Source: CAVPLM01 sp963713545 (GTDB lineage Bacteria; Actinomycetota; Thermoleophilia; RBG-16-64-13). From it: a stretch of 64,000 nucleotides of DNA. The notes beneath the pieces were generated by a model that saw only the letters and a list, made by a program, of their open reading frames with translations, was not told where the DNA came from and made no database searches. Where the stretch lies: contig CAVQME010000001.1 in assembly GCA_963713545.1 (NCBI GenBank), positions 558,001 through 622,000 of the forward strand. The letters run 5' to 3'. Made by a program: the position numbers and the translations under genes. Below, piece by piece: positions 35,830 to 44,968 of this stretch. How positions within the stretch are numbered: the first letter of the stretch is position 1; each line of letters opens with the position of its first letter.

Positions 35830-36939
35830 TCAGTCCCATTCACAGACCCAGCGCCCACCGAGTTGACGCCGCTCCATCTTCTCGGCGATTTCGTTGATAT
35901 CCTCGAGCTTGAACTTGCCCGCGATTATCTTGTCCAGTTTCATCTCCCCGGTCATGGCCAAATCGATCAGCTTGGGTATGTCGTCTTTGGTGGAGATAGA
36001 ACCGTAGAGCCCTCCGATCATCGCCTTCTGCTGCAGAGCCATGAAGGTCAGGGGCATGGGGGCCACCTGATCCTGGGGCATGATCCCGACGACCATGAGG
36101 CGACCGGCCATCCCAAGGGCCCACCAGGCCTGCACCAGAGCACCTGGGTCCCCGCTGCACTCGAAGATGAAATTCGCCCCCCCGCCGGTCAACTCTTGGA
36201 CGATGGGCACGGGATCCTCGGTCGAGTTGCAGATGAAGTGGGTAGCCCCCAACTCGAGGGCGATCTCACGCCGGGACTCCTCTAGGTCCACGGCGATGAG
36301 AGGATTGGCTTGGCGCATCTTCGCCGCCCGGAGCGTGTTCTGGCCAACGCCCCCCAGCCCCCACACGGCTACCTTGTCCCCGGGCTGGACGTTGGCCAGC
36401 TTGGTCACCGTCCCCCAGCCCGTGGGAACGCAGCAGCTCATCAAGGCGCCCCATTCGAGCGGCACGTCCTTGCGCAGTGGGACGAGGGAATCTTCAGGGA
36501 CCACGGTGTAGTCCGAGAAGCCGGACACGAAGTTGCCGTGCAGGACCGGGTTGCCCTTGGCATCCCTCATGCGGGTGGTGCCGTCGAGCATGGTGCCCCC
36601 TACGAAGTACTGGAAGTTGCCTGAGCATACGTTGCCCAGACCACGACGGCACTCGGGGCAATCACCGCAGGGGCACATCCAGGCGCTCGCGACATGATCG
36701 CCCACCTTGACCCGGGTCACGCCCTCGCCGATGGCCTGGACCACCCCGGCGCACTCGTGACCGGCCACCATCGGCAGAGCCATATAGATCCGGCCCTTGA
36801 GATTGCTGAGGTCGCTGTGGCAGTAGCCCGTGTACTGGTACTTGACGAGAGCTTCGCCGGCCTTCGGCGGATCGAGTTCCAGTTCTTCGATGCTGTAACC
36901 CTTGTTGACTTCGCGCAGGATAGCGGCCCTGATCTTCAC
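35830..36939 (-). CDS. Mycofactocin-dependent (NDMA-type) zinc alcohol dehydrogenase
   Basis: 369 residues. Catalytic zinc ligands are in GYCHSDLS and GHECAGVV; the structural zinc loop is CPCGDCPECRRGLGNVC; the NAD loop is WGLGGVGQNTLRAAKM. Proteins of this class hold NAD so tightly that it does not leave, and need mycofactocin as outside electron acceptor. Being first in the mycofactocin operon supports this. Start is GTG at 36939 with AAGGGGG upstream. The 228 bases before it, to selB, hold no further gene and probably the operon promoter, though I see no clean -35/-10 pair. Confidence 0.87.
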   Translation of the reverse strand: MKIRAAILREVNKGYSIEELELDPPKAGEALVKYQYTGYCHSDLSNLKGRIYMALPMVAGHECAGVVQAIGEGVTRVKVGDHVASAWMCPCGDCPECRRGLGNVCSGNFQYFVGGTMLDGTTRMRDAKGNPVLHGNFVSGFSDYTVVPEDSLVPLRKDVPLEWGALMSCCVPTGWGTVTKLANVQPGDKVAVWGLGGVGQNTLRAAKMRQANPLIAVDLEESRREIALELGATHFICNSTEDPVPIVQELTGGGANFIFECSGDPGALVQAWWALGMAGRLMVVGIMPQDQVAPMPLTFMALQQKAMIGGLYGSISTKDDIPKLIDLAMTGEMKLDKIIAGKFKLEDINEIAEKMERRQLGGRWVCEWD

Positions 36940-37167
36940 TTGCGTTCCCCCTTCGCCGTGGCTCTAGTCGGCGCTCGCCCGGAAGCGTCGGTAGTACTCC
37001 GAACACCCGCGGACATCCGTTACCGAGCGCAAGACGCCCGCGGCATGCCCCCTTACATTACCATCGCGACGGGCCCGCGAGTAGACTGCCACCACGCCCT
37101 AGCAGCCATCTCCGGCCGAGCCCCGCCCCCGCGGTCGGCAGTATCGCCGCTTCACCATGCTCCGGCC

Positions 37168-39221
37168 TCACCGGCGGCGGCGCCTTAGGCGCCGCGCCTC
37201 TCCTACCCGGAGGGTCAACCCTTCAGAATCCATGTGTTCCAGGAGCGCCTGCGCATACCGGCGGGAGGTGCCAAGCAGATCCCGGGCTTCAGCCAGGGTC
37301 AGCTGATCCGCCTCCTCCATGGCCGTTACCAGCCGGCCGATCAGATCGTCCAGGCGCTCCGGTGGATAGTAGAGGTCTTCGCCCACCTTGACCAACCGGC
37401 CCTGACGCACCAAGGCGTCGACGATCCTCTTCGCGTCGCGCACAACGAGTCCCGCCGCGGCGGCCGCCACGGTCACGCTCGGAGTCTCGGCGGCGCGTTC
37501 GGCGCTATCACCGTCGTGAACTGCGCCAGCAGGCTCTCGATCGCTCCCGCCTGCACATCGTCGGGCATTGCGGCGGCCCCAGCCCAGCGGAAGCCGTGCT
37601 CCGTTCGGACAACCTCCCCAGCCGTCTGCAGTCTCTCGAGGGCCGCGTCCAGGGCGAGCCATTCCTTGCCGCCGGACAGCTCTCTCCGCAACTCGCCCAA
37701 GGTCAGATAAGGATTCAGCGCATCGGTGGCAGCCCGCTCGCGCAGAGCCGTGAGGGCGACGTCGGTCAAGGCCAATAGCGAAGGCCCGTGGAATAAGCGA
37801 AGGTTGGCCGCCGTCGGTTCCGCCGCAGGTTCCGCCGCCGCCCCAGCCACGGTCTGGGCCCCGGGTGACCGTGCCGCGCCGTGCTGGTGGCGACAACCGC
37901 GGCCGCGGCCGTCCGCCAGCAGGCCGTTTACGGCCGCGCCGATCTCCGTTCGGCCGAATCGCCACAGATAGGGACTGTCCTCCAGTCTCCGGCGCGTGAG
38001 GGCCGATGGGAACGATTCTTCGAGCAACAAGGCGGCGATGAGGTCCGGTGGTCCTTCCTCCAGCAAGGCCAGGCGGTCGTGCCATCGAGGTCCGGTGCCG
38101 TGCTTGTGCGGCGCGGGATCGATCACTCGGCCCCCGCCAACGGTGGCGACAGGAGTCACCGAGCGCACGATGAACTGGTCTCCGGGATAAACAAGAGCGC
38201 GCTCCTCGAACCGCACCTGCGCATAGCAGGAGTCCCCGGGCTCCAGAGAATCGCGGTCGGCAAGCACGAATTTGGCAAGGATCTCCGCCGTGCCGTGGTC
38301 CACCCGCGCGCGTGAGACGCGGGGCACGGGGCCGGGTGCCTCCGGCAGCAGAGTCAACCGCACATCGGCCAGGTAGGTCGGCTCGATGACAGGGTCCTTC
38401 ACCACCCATTGCCCGCGATCGAGCTCATCACGGTCGACCCCGGTCAGACTGAGCGCAACCCGCTGCCCACCGGCAGCCGCTGCCACCTCACGATCGTGTA
38501 CCTGGACGCTCCTCACCCGCACCTCCCGCAGCTCGGCCGGACCCCGGGCGGTCCGGGGAGGGAGGATCGCGACCGTGTCTTCGGCGCTGAGACTCCCAGA
38601 CCACAGCGTGCCGGTGACGACCGTGCCGATGCCCTTGAGGGAGAAGACCCGGTCTATGGGCATACGGGTGGCTGGGTATGCGGGGCGCGGCGGTACCGCC
38701 GCGCCCAGACGGTCGAGAGTAGCCACCAGTTCAGGCAACCCGTCGCCGGTCACGCCGCTCACCAGCACTATGGGAGCATCACCGTAGGGGGTAGCGGCGA
38801 GTAGGTCCTCCACGTCGGCCCGAGCCAGTTCGGCCAGGTCGGGATCGACCATGTCGATCTTGGTGAGGGCGACCATCCCAGAGGGGATACCGAGCAGTTC
38901 GATGATGTGCAAGTGCTCACGGGTCTGCGGCATGACCCCGTCGTCGGCCGCCACCACCAGCATGAACAGGTCGATGCCCGTGGCGCCGGCCACCATGGTC
39001 TTGACGAAGCGCTCGTGCCCCGGTACGTCTACCACGCTCAGATGCCGGCCGCTCGGCAGCACCAGTTCGGCGAAGCCTAATTCGATGCTGATGCCCCGGG
39101 TCTTCTCCTCCTTGAGCCGATCGGTATCCCGGCCGGTCAAGGCTTTGACGAGGGTGGTCTTGCCGTGATCGATGTGCCCGGCGGTACCCAGGGTCAGAGG
39201 GACGCACGGCTCCCCCCGCAT
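37168..39221 (-). CDS. selB: Selenocysteine-specific elongation factor SelB, frameshifted near C-terminus
   Basis: GTPase motifs GTAGHIDHGKTTL, DVPGHERF and LTKIDM open the protein. Beta-barrel domains and the start of the C-terminal winged-helix array follow (LEDSPYLWRFGRTEIGAAV, FRWAGAAAMPDDVQAG). The frame ends at 37473. The expected last domains continue in another frame from about 37520: VVRDAKRIVDALVRQGRLVK and LLGTSRRYAQALLEHMDSEG, ending in RRLRRRRR. One missing base near 37500-37522 accounts for this; a repaired protein is about 684 residues. No slippery heptamer is visible. The lost part binds SECIS RNA, so without it Sec decoding should fail. An Ala/Pro-rich insertion lies mid-protein. 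Confidence 0.85.
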
Positions 39222-39227
39222 CCGCAG

Positions 39228-40793
39228 TCACAGTACCGCCCCGGGCAACGATCGGCCGGCGTCACCAACCGCCATACCCACCAGCCGCTCGATGGCCCAG
39301 ACGACGCTCTCGGCCGCAGGCTCGACCTCGCTCTCGGCCAGAGTCAGCACGTCCAGATGGAGACTGTCTTGGGACACGCGGGCCACCACGGGGATGGGGG
39401 CCCGGCGCAGGAGCGCTTCGAGCGCCGAGACCGTGGGGACTACCGCCCGTGTAGCTCCCGTATCCGCGGCCGCCGCCGACCCTCCGGGACCTCCGGCCAC
39501 TCCCGCCGGCCGGGCAGATCCCCCTTGTGCTCCGCTCTGGACCGGTTGTTCCGGGAACCTGATGCGGACGGCATGCGAAGGCAGTTCCACCAGAGGCATC
39601 GAGCCGCCGCCGGCCCGAGCGCTCGACTCTTCCACTTCGAGAATGAAGCCGTCGCCGCAACGCCGCTCGATGGCCGCCTGCAGAGCCGCGGCCAGCGCGC
39701 CCGTCTCCGCCGCGGTCCGGCTGAGGTAGCGCAGTGTCGGGATCTCCTCGCGGGCCCTCTTGGGATCCTGATAGAGGCGAAGGGTCGCCTCCAAAGCCGC
39801 CAGCGTCATCTTATCCAGCCGCAGGGCGCGCGCCACCGGGTGTTTCCGCAGTCGGTCGATCACGTCGGCGCTGCCGAGCAGGATCCCGGCCTGGGGTCCC
39901 CCCAACAGCTTGTCCCCGCTGAAACAGACGACGTCCACGCCCGTCCGCAGCGACGCCGCCACCGATGGCTCTCCAGAGAACGCGTCGAGCTCGTAGAGCG
40001 CTCCACTGCCCAGGTCGTCGGCGACCGGCACTCCCCGGCGGCGGCCTAGATCCACCAATTCGGCCAGATCGGCTTCCTCGACGAAGCCAAGGATCCGATA
40101 GTTCGAGGTATGCACCCGCAGCAGCAAGGCGGTATCAGCCGTGATGGCGGCTTCGTAGTCCGATATCCGGGTGCGATTGGTGGTCCCCACTTCCACGAGG
40201 CGGACGCTTCCGGCCCGCATGATCTCGGGCAGCCGGAAGGACCCGCCGATCTCGACCAATTGTCCCCTCGAGACGAGGACCTCCCGCCCCGAGGCCAGCG
40301 CCATCAGGAGGAGCAGCATCGCCCCTGCGTTGTTGTTGACCGCGAAGGCGGCTTCCGCCCCGGTCAGCCGAGTGAGCAGGGTCTCGACATGGATTTCCCG
40401 CCGGCCGCGTGTGCCTTCCTCGAGATCGTACTCCAGGTTGCTGTACGAACGGGCCACTTCGACCACGCGCTCCACCGCGGCTTCGGCCAGGCAAGAACGG
40501 CCCAGGTTGGTGTGGACCACCACCCCGCTCAGGTCCAAGACCCGCCGCAGGCCGGGCTCAGCCCACGACTCCAGGATGACGGTCATCTCCGCCACGATCT
40601 TTTCCGGCGCGCCAGCGCCGCTCGTCGTCTCGCCCGCGATGATCGCCTGCCGGGCCGCTTCCACCGCCGCCCGAGCCGCCTCCACCACCTGTAGCCGCGG
40701 GTAGCGCTCCAGGAGCGCGAGCGCCGCCGGCCGGCTCGTCAGTTCCTCTACCGACGGGAGATCGCGCAGTGCCTTCTGCCTCGTGTCGTCCAT
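39228..40793 (-). CDS. selA: L-seryl-tRNA(Sec) selenium transferase SelA
   Basis: 521 residues. SelA landmarks: LDLSGVVVHTNLGRS, YSNLEYDLEEGTRG, NNNAGAMLLLLMALASG, the PLP lysine in CFSGDKLLGGPQAGIL, and DKMTLAALEATLRLY. It converts Ser-tRNA(Sec) to Sec-tRNA(Sec) with selenophosphate. The start at 40793 has GAAGGAGG upstream; longer readings are not family-like. A Gly/Ala-rich insertion of about 35 residues lies near residue 430. Stop and selB start are six bases apart, so selA-selB is one operon. Confidence 0.93.
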   Translation of the reverse strand: MDDTRQKALRDLPSVEELTSRPAALALLERYPRLQVVEAARAAVEAARQAIIAGETTSGAGAPEKIVAEMTVILESWAEPGLRRVLDLSGVVVHTNLGRSCLAEAAVERVVEVARSYSNLEYDLEEGTRGRREIHVETLLTRLTGAEAAFAVNNNAGAMLLLLMALASGREVLVSRGQLVEIGGSFRLPEIMRAGSVRLVEVGTTNRTRISDYEAAITADTALLLRVHTSNYRILGFVEEADLAELVDLGRRRGVPVADDLGSGALYELDAFSGEPSVAASLRTGVDVVCFSGDKLLGGPQAGILLGSADVIDRLRKHPVARALRLDKMTLAALEATLRLYQDPKRAREEIPTLRYLSRTAAETGALAAALQAAIERRCGDGFILEVEESSARAGGGSMPLVELPSHAVRIRFPEQPVQSGAQGGSARPAGVAGGPGGSAAAADTGATRAVVPTVSALEALLRRAPIPVVARVSQDSLHLDVLTLAESEVEPAAESVVWAIERLVGMAVGDAGRSLPGAVL

Positions 40794-40858
40794 CTCCGCC
40801 TCCTTCAAGACGCCGACGCCCGGTGAGGCCCCCTGGGTGCGTCCCTCGCTCCCCGCTC

Positions 40859-41881
40859 CTACTTCTCCCGTTCCAGGAAGAAGTCTGCCATCGACTCGAG
40901 GACATCGCGGGCAGGTGAGACGCGTAGACCGGCGAGACATTCCCGCGCCTCGCCGATGAGCGCCCGGGCTCGTGCCCGGGCGAAACCTATCGAGTCATAC
41001 TTGTTCAGCAGCTCCAGCACCTCCGCGGCGTGGCCAAGGGTCTTGCCGTGCCCCAACCGCAGTATCTCGATCAGCCGTTCTCGGTCGGCCGGCTCGGCCA
41101 CGGTGAGGCAATGGATCACCATGAGCGTCCGCTTGCTCTCGAGGACGTCGGTGAGGTAGTCCTTGCCCATGGTGTCGACGTCGCCAAGGATGTTGAGAAG
41201 GTCGTCCTGTATCTGAAAAGCGATGGAGGAGCTCTTCCCAAAGCCTTCGAGCGCTTCTCTCTCGCTGTCCGTCGCCCCGCCGATGATCGCTCCCACCTTG
41301 ACCGGAGCGATCCCGGAGTAGTAGCCGGTCTTGCCGAGCGCCATACGCAGGTAATCGTCCAGAGTGAGCTCGTATACATCGTCCCGTACCCAGCCCACAT
41401 CAAGGGCCTGACCCTCGACGGTGCGGGCGCTCATCTCGCCGATGACGTCCAGGACAGCCAGCTTGGTGGCGTCGTCGAGCTGTGGATCGCGCACGACGAT
41501 AGTGCACACCAGACCCAATGCATAGTCGCCGGCGTTGATGGCGAGGGGCACGCCGTGCAAGATATGCGCGCACTTCTGGCCGCGCCGCAGGAGACTCGCG
41601 TCCATGATGTCGTCGTGGATCAGAGCGGCCGCATGGAAGAACTCGATCGCACACCCTGCGGATAGGGCCTTGCGCGGCTCGCCGCCCACCGCTTCGCACG
41701 CCACCATGGCCATCGCCGGTCGAGCCCGCTTGCCACCGCGGACTATGAACTCGTCCAGGATGCCGTAGAGGTAGGTGTGAAGAGCACTGCCCTCGGGGAC
41801 CCCGGCCAGGTAGGCGTGCAACCGCTCGTCGATAACGGGGGTGACCGAGGTCAGATAGTCGATGAAGAGATCAACGCCCAT
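40859..41881 (-). CDS. Polyprenyl diphosphate synthase
   Basis: 340 residues. The first aspartate-rich motif is LIHDDIMDASLLRRG; the second reads FQIQDDLLNILGD, with Asn where Asp is more common. GGKRARPAM near the N-terminus binds isopentenyl diphosphate. It makes a long-chain trans-prenyl diphosphate for menaquinone or lipid carriers; chain length is not deducible. The start at 41881 follows GCGGGAG. It is upstream of selA with 65 bases between, possibly the same transcript. Confidence 0.88.
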   Translation of the reverse strand: MGVDLFIDYLTSVTPVIDERLHAYLAGVPEGSALHTYLYGILDEFIVRGGKRARPAMAMVACEAVGGEPRKALSAGCAIEFFHAAALIHDDIMDASLLRRGQKCAHILHGVPLAINAGDYALGLVCTIVVRDPQLDDATKLAVLDVIGEMSARTVEGQALDVGWVRDDVYELTLDDYLRMALGKTGYYSGIAPVKVGAIIGGATDSEREALEGFGKSSSIAFQIQDDLLNILGDVDTMGKDYLTDVLESKRTLMVIHCLTVAEPADRERLIEILRLGHGKTLGHAAEVLELLNKYDSIGFARARARALIGEARECLAGLRVSPARDVLESMADFFLEREK

Positions 41882-42032
41882 GGGCTCCCGCTGTGTTTCG
41901 TCCTCGCGCCCCGCTGCCTGACACCGGCCGAGTATCCCAGCCGCCGCCCTGCCGGGCTCTCGCCCTGACGACGATAGCATACGGGCGGTCGGGGCCGGTC
42001 ACAAGCACGTGTGGGCTTTGCCTATCCGGCCG

Positions 42033-42149
42033 TCACAAGCGCTTCTTCCTGATCTTGCCGCTCACCGCCAGAGCAAGGAGCGCGCCGATGATCATGAGGA
42101 TGATCGAGACCGTGTAGGTGGTACGCATCGCATGGGCAAAAGACTCCAT
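42033..42149 (-). CDS. 38-residue single-helix membrane protein
   Basis: Begins MESFAHAMRTTYTVSII, has one hydrophobic helix (SIILMIIGALLALAVSG) and ends in a basic KIRKKRL tail, a typical inside-positive single-span protein. A very good ribosome-binding site (GGAGGTGA) lies ten bases before the ATG. An open stretch of up to 28 codons ending at 42159 sits just upstream and may be a coupled leader peptide. No family recognised. Confidence 0.5.
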   Translation of the reverse strand: MESFAHAMRTTYTVSIILMIIGALLALAVSGKIRKKRL

Positions 42150-42311
42150 GCCACCGGGTCACCTCCGCCTTCCCACTAGTCTCTCCAGGCCCTCGAGGAA
42201 ATGACGGCAGGACTCATCGTCCATACCCGTCAATGACTCCTCCACTTCGGCCCGGGGAAAGCAGACGATGTGCGCAGGTCAAGTGGCGCGGAGGCGCCGA
42301 TCTCGTGAGAA

Positions 42312-43262
42312 CTAGCCCTGCGGCTCAATGAGCTTGAAGCCGACCAGATCCCCCTGCACCACGATGCGCTGCTTCGCGCTATACAAGGGATGGCACGCGG
42401 CCAGTGAGACCTGCTCTCGACCCAGCTGAGCGACCTCGTCCACCTCGTCGGGATACACGATGATGACTCGGGTCACCGTGTAACGGGCGACAGCATAGGG
42501 GAGCACCAGGTCGATCTCGTCACCGACCTCCACCTTGTTGAGCCTGAGAAAGGGAGCGCCGTAGGTGGTGCGGTGCCCCGACACCACGAAATTGCCCCCT
42601 TGCCCTGGGAACGGGGTCTCCGGCCAGTGCCCCGGCCCCTCGCGCAGATCGCCCTTCCCCGTACCCTCCACCATGATCACGTCCAGCCCGATGCTGGGGA
42701 TCAAGATCTGGCCGATGGGTTCGCCTGTCTGACCGCCCACAGACCGTTCGAAATCATCGGCGGCTGCTTTGAAAGCGGCCAGCACCGCGAGCCGCTCAGC
42801 CTCGGCCGCCGCTGCTGCCGCCGCGGCAGCCTGCGCGGCCGCGACATCCGGGTCTATGGTCGTGGTCGTGGTGGACTGGAGGGCGTGCTCGCCCTTGACT
42901 TCGACCGGAATGAAGTCGGTCGCGTCTAAGGCCGCACTCGAAGCGGCCAGCTGCGGGTTTTCCCTCTCCAGTTGCTGCCGCAGCTCTCGCTGCTCGTACC
43001 AGGTGTAGCCCCACGTCCCCACCGGATAGGCGAGAAGGAGCACGCCGGCGATGATCATCGCGTCGGCCAGCCAGCGCTTCCACGATCGACGCCTCCAGAA
43101 GGACCGGCGTGGCGCAGGCCCAGTCGGGGCAGGCCCGGTCGGGGCAGGCCCGTCAGGCGCCGCGTCCGTCTGGAGCGTCACATGCCCATCAGGCGCTGCC
43201 TCCTCCGGCGGCCCCGCCGTCTCGGGCGTCGTGTCCGGCTTGTCTGCCACGTCTTCCCCCAT
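42312..43262 (-). CDS. Class E-type sortase
   Basis: 316 residues: a Pro/Ala-rich cytosolic N-terminus, one membrane helix (ADAMIIAGVLLLAYPVGTWGY), a Thr-rich and Ala-rich spacer, then the sortase barrel. The catalytic His is in VVSGHRTTYGAP, the Cys in SLAACHPLYSAKQR and the Arg in KQRIVVQG. Sortases link surface proteins to peptidoglycan or polymerise pili. No LPxTG/LAxTG substrate is recognised in the window. The N-terminal part carries a 15-base tandem repeat (TGPAP units). Start at 43262; a clear ribosome-binding site is lacking. Confidence 0.85.
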   Translation of the reverse strand: MGEDVADKPDTTPETAGPPEEAAPDGHVTLQTDAAPDGPAPTGPAPTGPAPRRSFWRRRSWKRWLADAMIIAGVLLLAYPVGTWGYTWYEQRELRQQLERENPQLAASSAALDATDFIPVEVKGEHALQSTTTTTIDPDVAAAQAAAAAAAAAEAERLAVLAAFKAAADDFERSVGGQTGEPIGQILIPSIGLDVIMVEGTGKGDLREGPGHWPETPFPGQGGNFVVSGHRTTYGAPFLRLNKVEVGDEIDLVLPYAVARYTVTRVIIVYPDEVDEVAQLGREQVSLAACHPLYSAKQRIVVQGDLVGFKLIEPQG

Positions 43263-43345
43263 GGTGAGCAAGAGTATATCCCGCTCTTTTCGGCCCGGCT
43301 CGGGCAACAGACCCGCACGTCCAGAGTGGTTCACGCAGGCGTGAG

Positions 43346-43375
43346 TTGCTCGTGCCTCTTGTATCGTCCTATGAT
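43346..43375 (+). promoter_or_regulatory. Predicted promoter of manC
   Basis: TTGCTC (43346-43351) and TATGAT (43370-43375) are 18 bases apart, 46 bases before the manC start. Motif match only. Confidence 0.4.
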
Positions 43376-43420
43376 GGAGTCCTGTTTAGTCCGCGATTCG
43401 CTAGGATCGAGAGGGCCAGC

Positions 43421-44881
43421 ATGATCATCCGACCTGTCATCCTCGCGGGAGGTTCCGGCACCAGGCTGTGGCCGGCATCCCGGCAGCGCCATCCCAAGCA
43501 ACTGCTCGCTCTAACCGGTCCGGAGTCGCTCTTGCAGGAGACCGCCACCCGCCTGCGAGGCTTCCCCGTGGGGACGGTCGCCGATCCCGTGGTGGTGACG
43601 AACGAGGAGTACCGCTTCATCGTGGTCGACCAACTGCGAGAAGTGGGCGTCGGAGCGCCGCAGGTCGTGCTGGAACCGGTGGGCCGCAACACAGCTCCAG
43701 CTTTGACATTGGCCGCACTCTTGCCCACCGACCCTGACGGCGACCCGATCCTCCTCACCATGCCGTCCGACCATCTCATCGGCAATATCTCCGCCTTCCA
43801 TACCGCCGTCGCTGAAGGAGCTGAGCAGGCTCAGAAGGGCATGGTCGTCACGTTCGGCGTGGTGCCCGATCGACCTGAGACAGGCTACGGCTACATCCGA
43901 GTGGGACAGCCGGCACCCGCGGCACCAACGGCTCGCGTCCTTTCCGGCTTCGAGGAGAAGCCCGACCTGGAGACAGCCGAGAGCTATCTCGCGGGCGGCG
44001 ATCACCTCTGGAACAGCGGCATATTCATGATGAAGCGCTCTGTGTGGCTAGCGGCCCTGGAACACTACCGACCTGCCATCAGCGCGGCCTGCCGGAAGGC
44101 CGTGGACGGCGCCAAGATAGACGGTCCTTTCGTGCGCCTGGGCAAGGCCGCCTTCACAGCCTGCCCTTCCGAATCCATCGACTATGCGGTGATGGAAGAG
44201 CTCGGCGCTTCCCCCACCGAGACCCAGGCGGTGGTAGTGCCGCTCGACGCCGGCTGGTCCGACGTCGGGAGCTGGCAGGCCATCTGGGCGGTCTCGGCCA
44301 AAGATGCATCCGGTAACACCACCCGGGGGGAGGTTGTGCTCGAGGATACCCGAAACACGCTGGTGCACGCCTATTCGCGCTTGGTGGCGGTACTCGGCGG
44401 CGAGGATCTGGTGGTTGTCGAGACCGCCGATGCCGTTCTGGTGGCTGGTTCGGACAAGGCCGCCGATCTCAAGAAGCTTGTCGCTCGAGTCCAAGACTCC
44501 GACCCAGACCTTACTCTGAGCCACCGCCGAGTGCACCGTCCGTGGGGGCGGTTCGAATCCATCGACAGCGGGGAACGCTTCCAGGTGAAGCACATCGTGG
44601 TCAACCCGGGAGCCAGTCTGAGCCTTCAGTATCATAGGCGCCGGGCGGAGCATTGGGTGGTGGTCCGTGGGATCGCCGAGGTGACCGTCGGCAACCGGGT
44701 CTTCCGACTGACGGCGGACGAATCCACCTACGTACCCTTGGGCACCCCCCACCGCCTTGCCAACCCCGGGCCGGAGCCTCTAGAGATCATCGAGGTGCAA
44801 TCGGGCGAGTATCTGGGAGAGGACGACATCGTCCGCCTGGAGGACAACTACGGGCGCATCGATCTCGTCGCGGAGCCCTAG
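43421..44881 (+). CDS. manC: Mannose-1-phosphate guanylyltransferase / mannose-6-phosphate isomerase
   Basis: 486 residues. The N-terminal nucleotidyltransferase has VILAGGSGTRLWPASRQRHPKQLL, PSDHLI and FEEKPDLETA. The C-terminal cupin (type II isomerase) has HRPWGRFESIDSGERFQVKHI and VPLGTPHRLANPG. It makes GDP-mannose for surface glycans, matching the nearby CapC-type phosphatase and, farther off, a glycosyltransferase group. ATG at 43421 chosen because it starts the family's first strand; GAGAGG is upstream. Confidence 0.92.
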   Translation: MIIRPVILAGGSGTRLWPASRQRHPKQLLALTGPESLLQETATRLRGFPVGTVADPVVVTNEEYRFIVVDQLREVGVGAPQVVLEPVGRNTAPALTLAALLPTDPDGDPILLTMPSDHLIGNISAFHTAVAEGAEQAQKGMVVTFGVVPDRPETGYGYIRVGQPAPAAPTARVLSGFEEKPDLETAESYLAGGDHLWNSGIFMMKRSVWLAALEHYRPAISAACRKAVDGAKIDGPFVRLGKAAFTACPSESIDYAVMEELGASPTETQAVVVPLDAGWSDVGSWQAIWAVSAKDASGNTTRGEVVLEDTRNTLVHAYSRLVAVLGGEDLVVVETADAVLVAGSDKAADLKKLVARVQDSDPDLTLSHRRVHRPWGRFESIDSGERFQVKHIVVNPGASLSLQYHRRRAEHWVVVRGIAEVTVGNRVFRLTADESTYVPLGTPHRLANPGPEPLEIIEVQSGEYLGEDDIVRLEDNYGRIDLVAEP

Positions 44882-44931
44882 AACTCTTTTCAGAATGAAG
44901 CCGCGGCCGCCTAGTGCGCCCTGGGCGGCAC

Positions 44932-44959
44932 GATAGTGCGTCCTCGGTCCCGCACTATC
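44932..44959. terminator. Hairpin between convergent manC and capC-like genes
   Basis: GATAGTGCG and CGCACTATC form a perfect nine-base stem around a ten-base loop, midway between two convergent stops. No T-run. Probably a bidirectional terminator. Confidence 0.55.
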
Positions 44960-44968
44960 TCCGGCTCG

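Noticed and set aside
37495..37525. Programmed frameshift in selB
   Set aside because: No slippery heptamer or obvious downstream structure is visible; a simple one-base loss or error is more likely.
43110..43165. Short tandem repeats as a CRISPR-like array
   Set aside because: They are 15-base coding repeats (TGPAP) in the sortase N-terminus, with no spacers and no cas genes.
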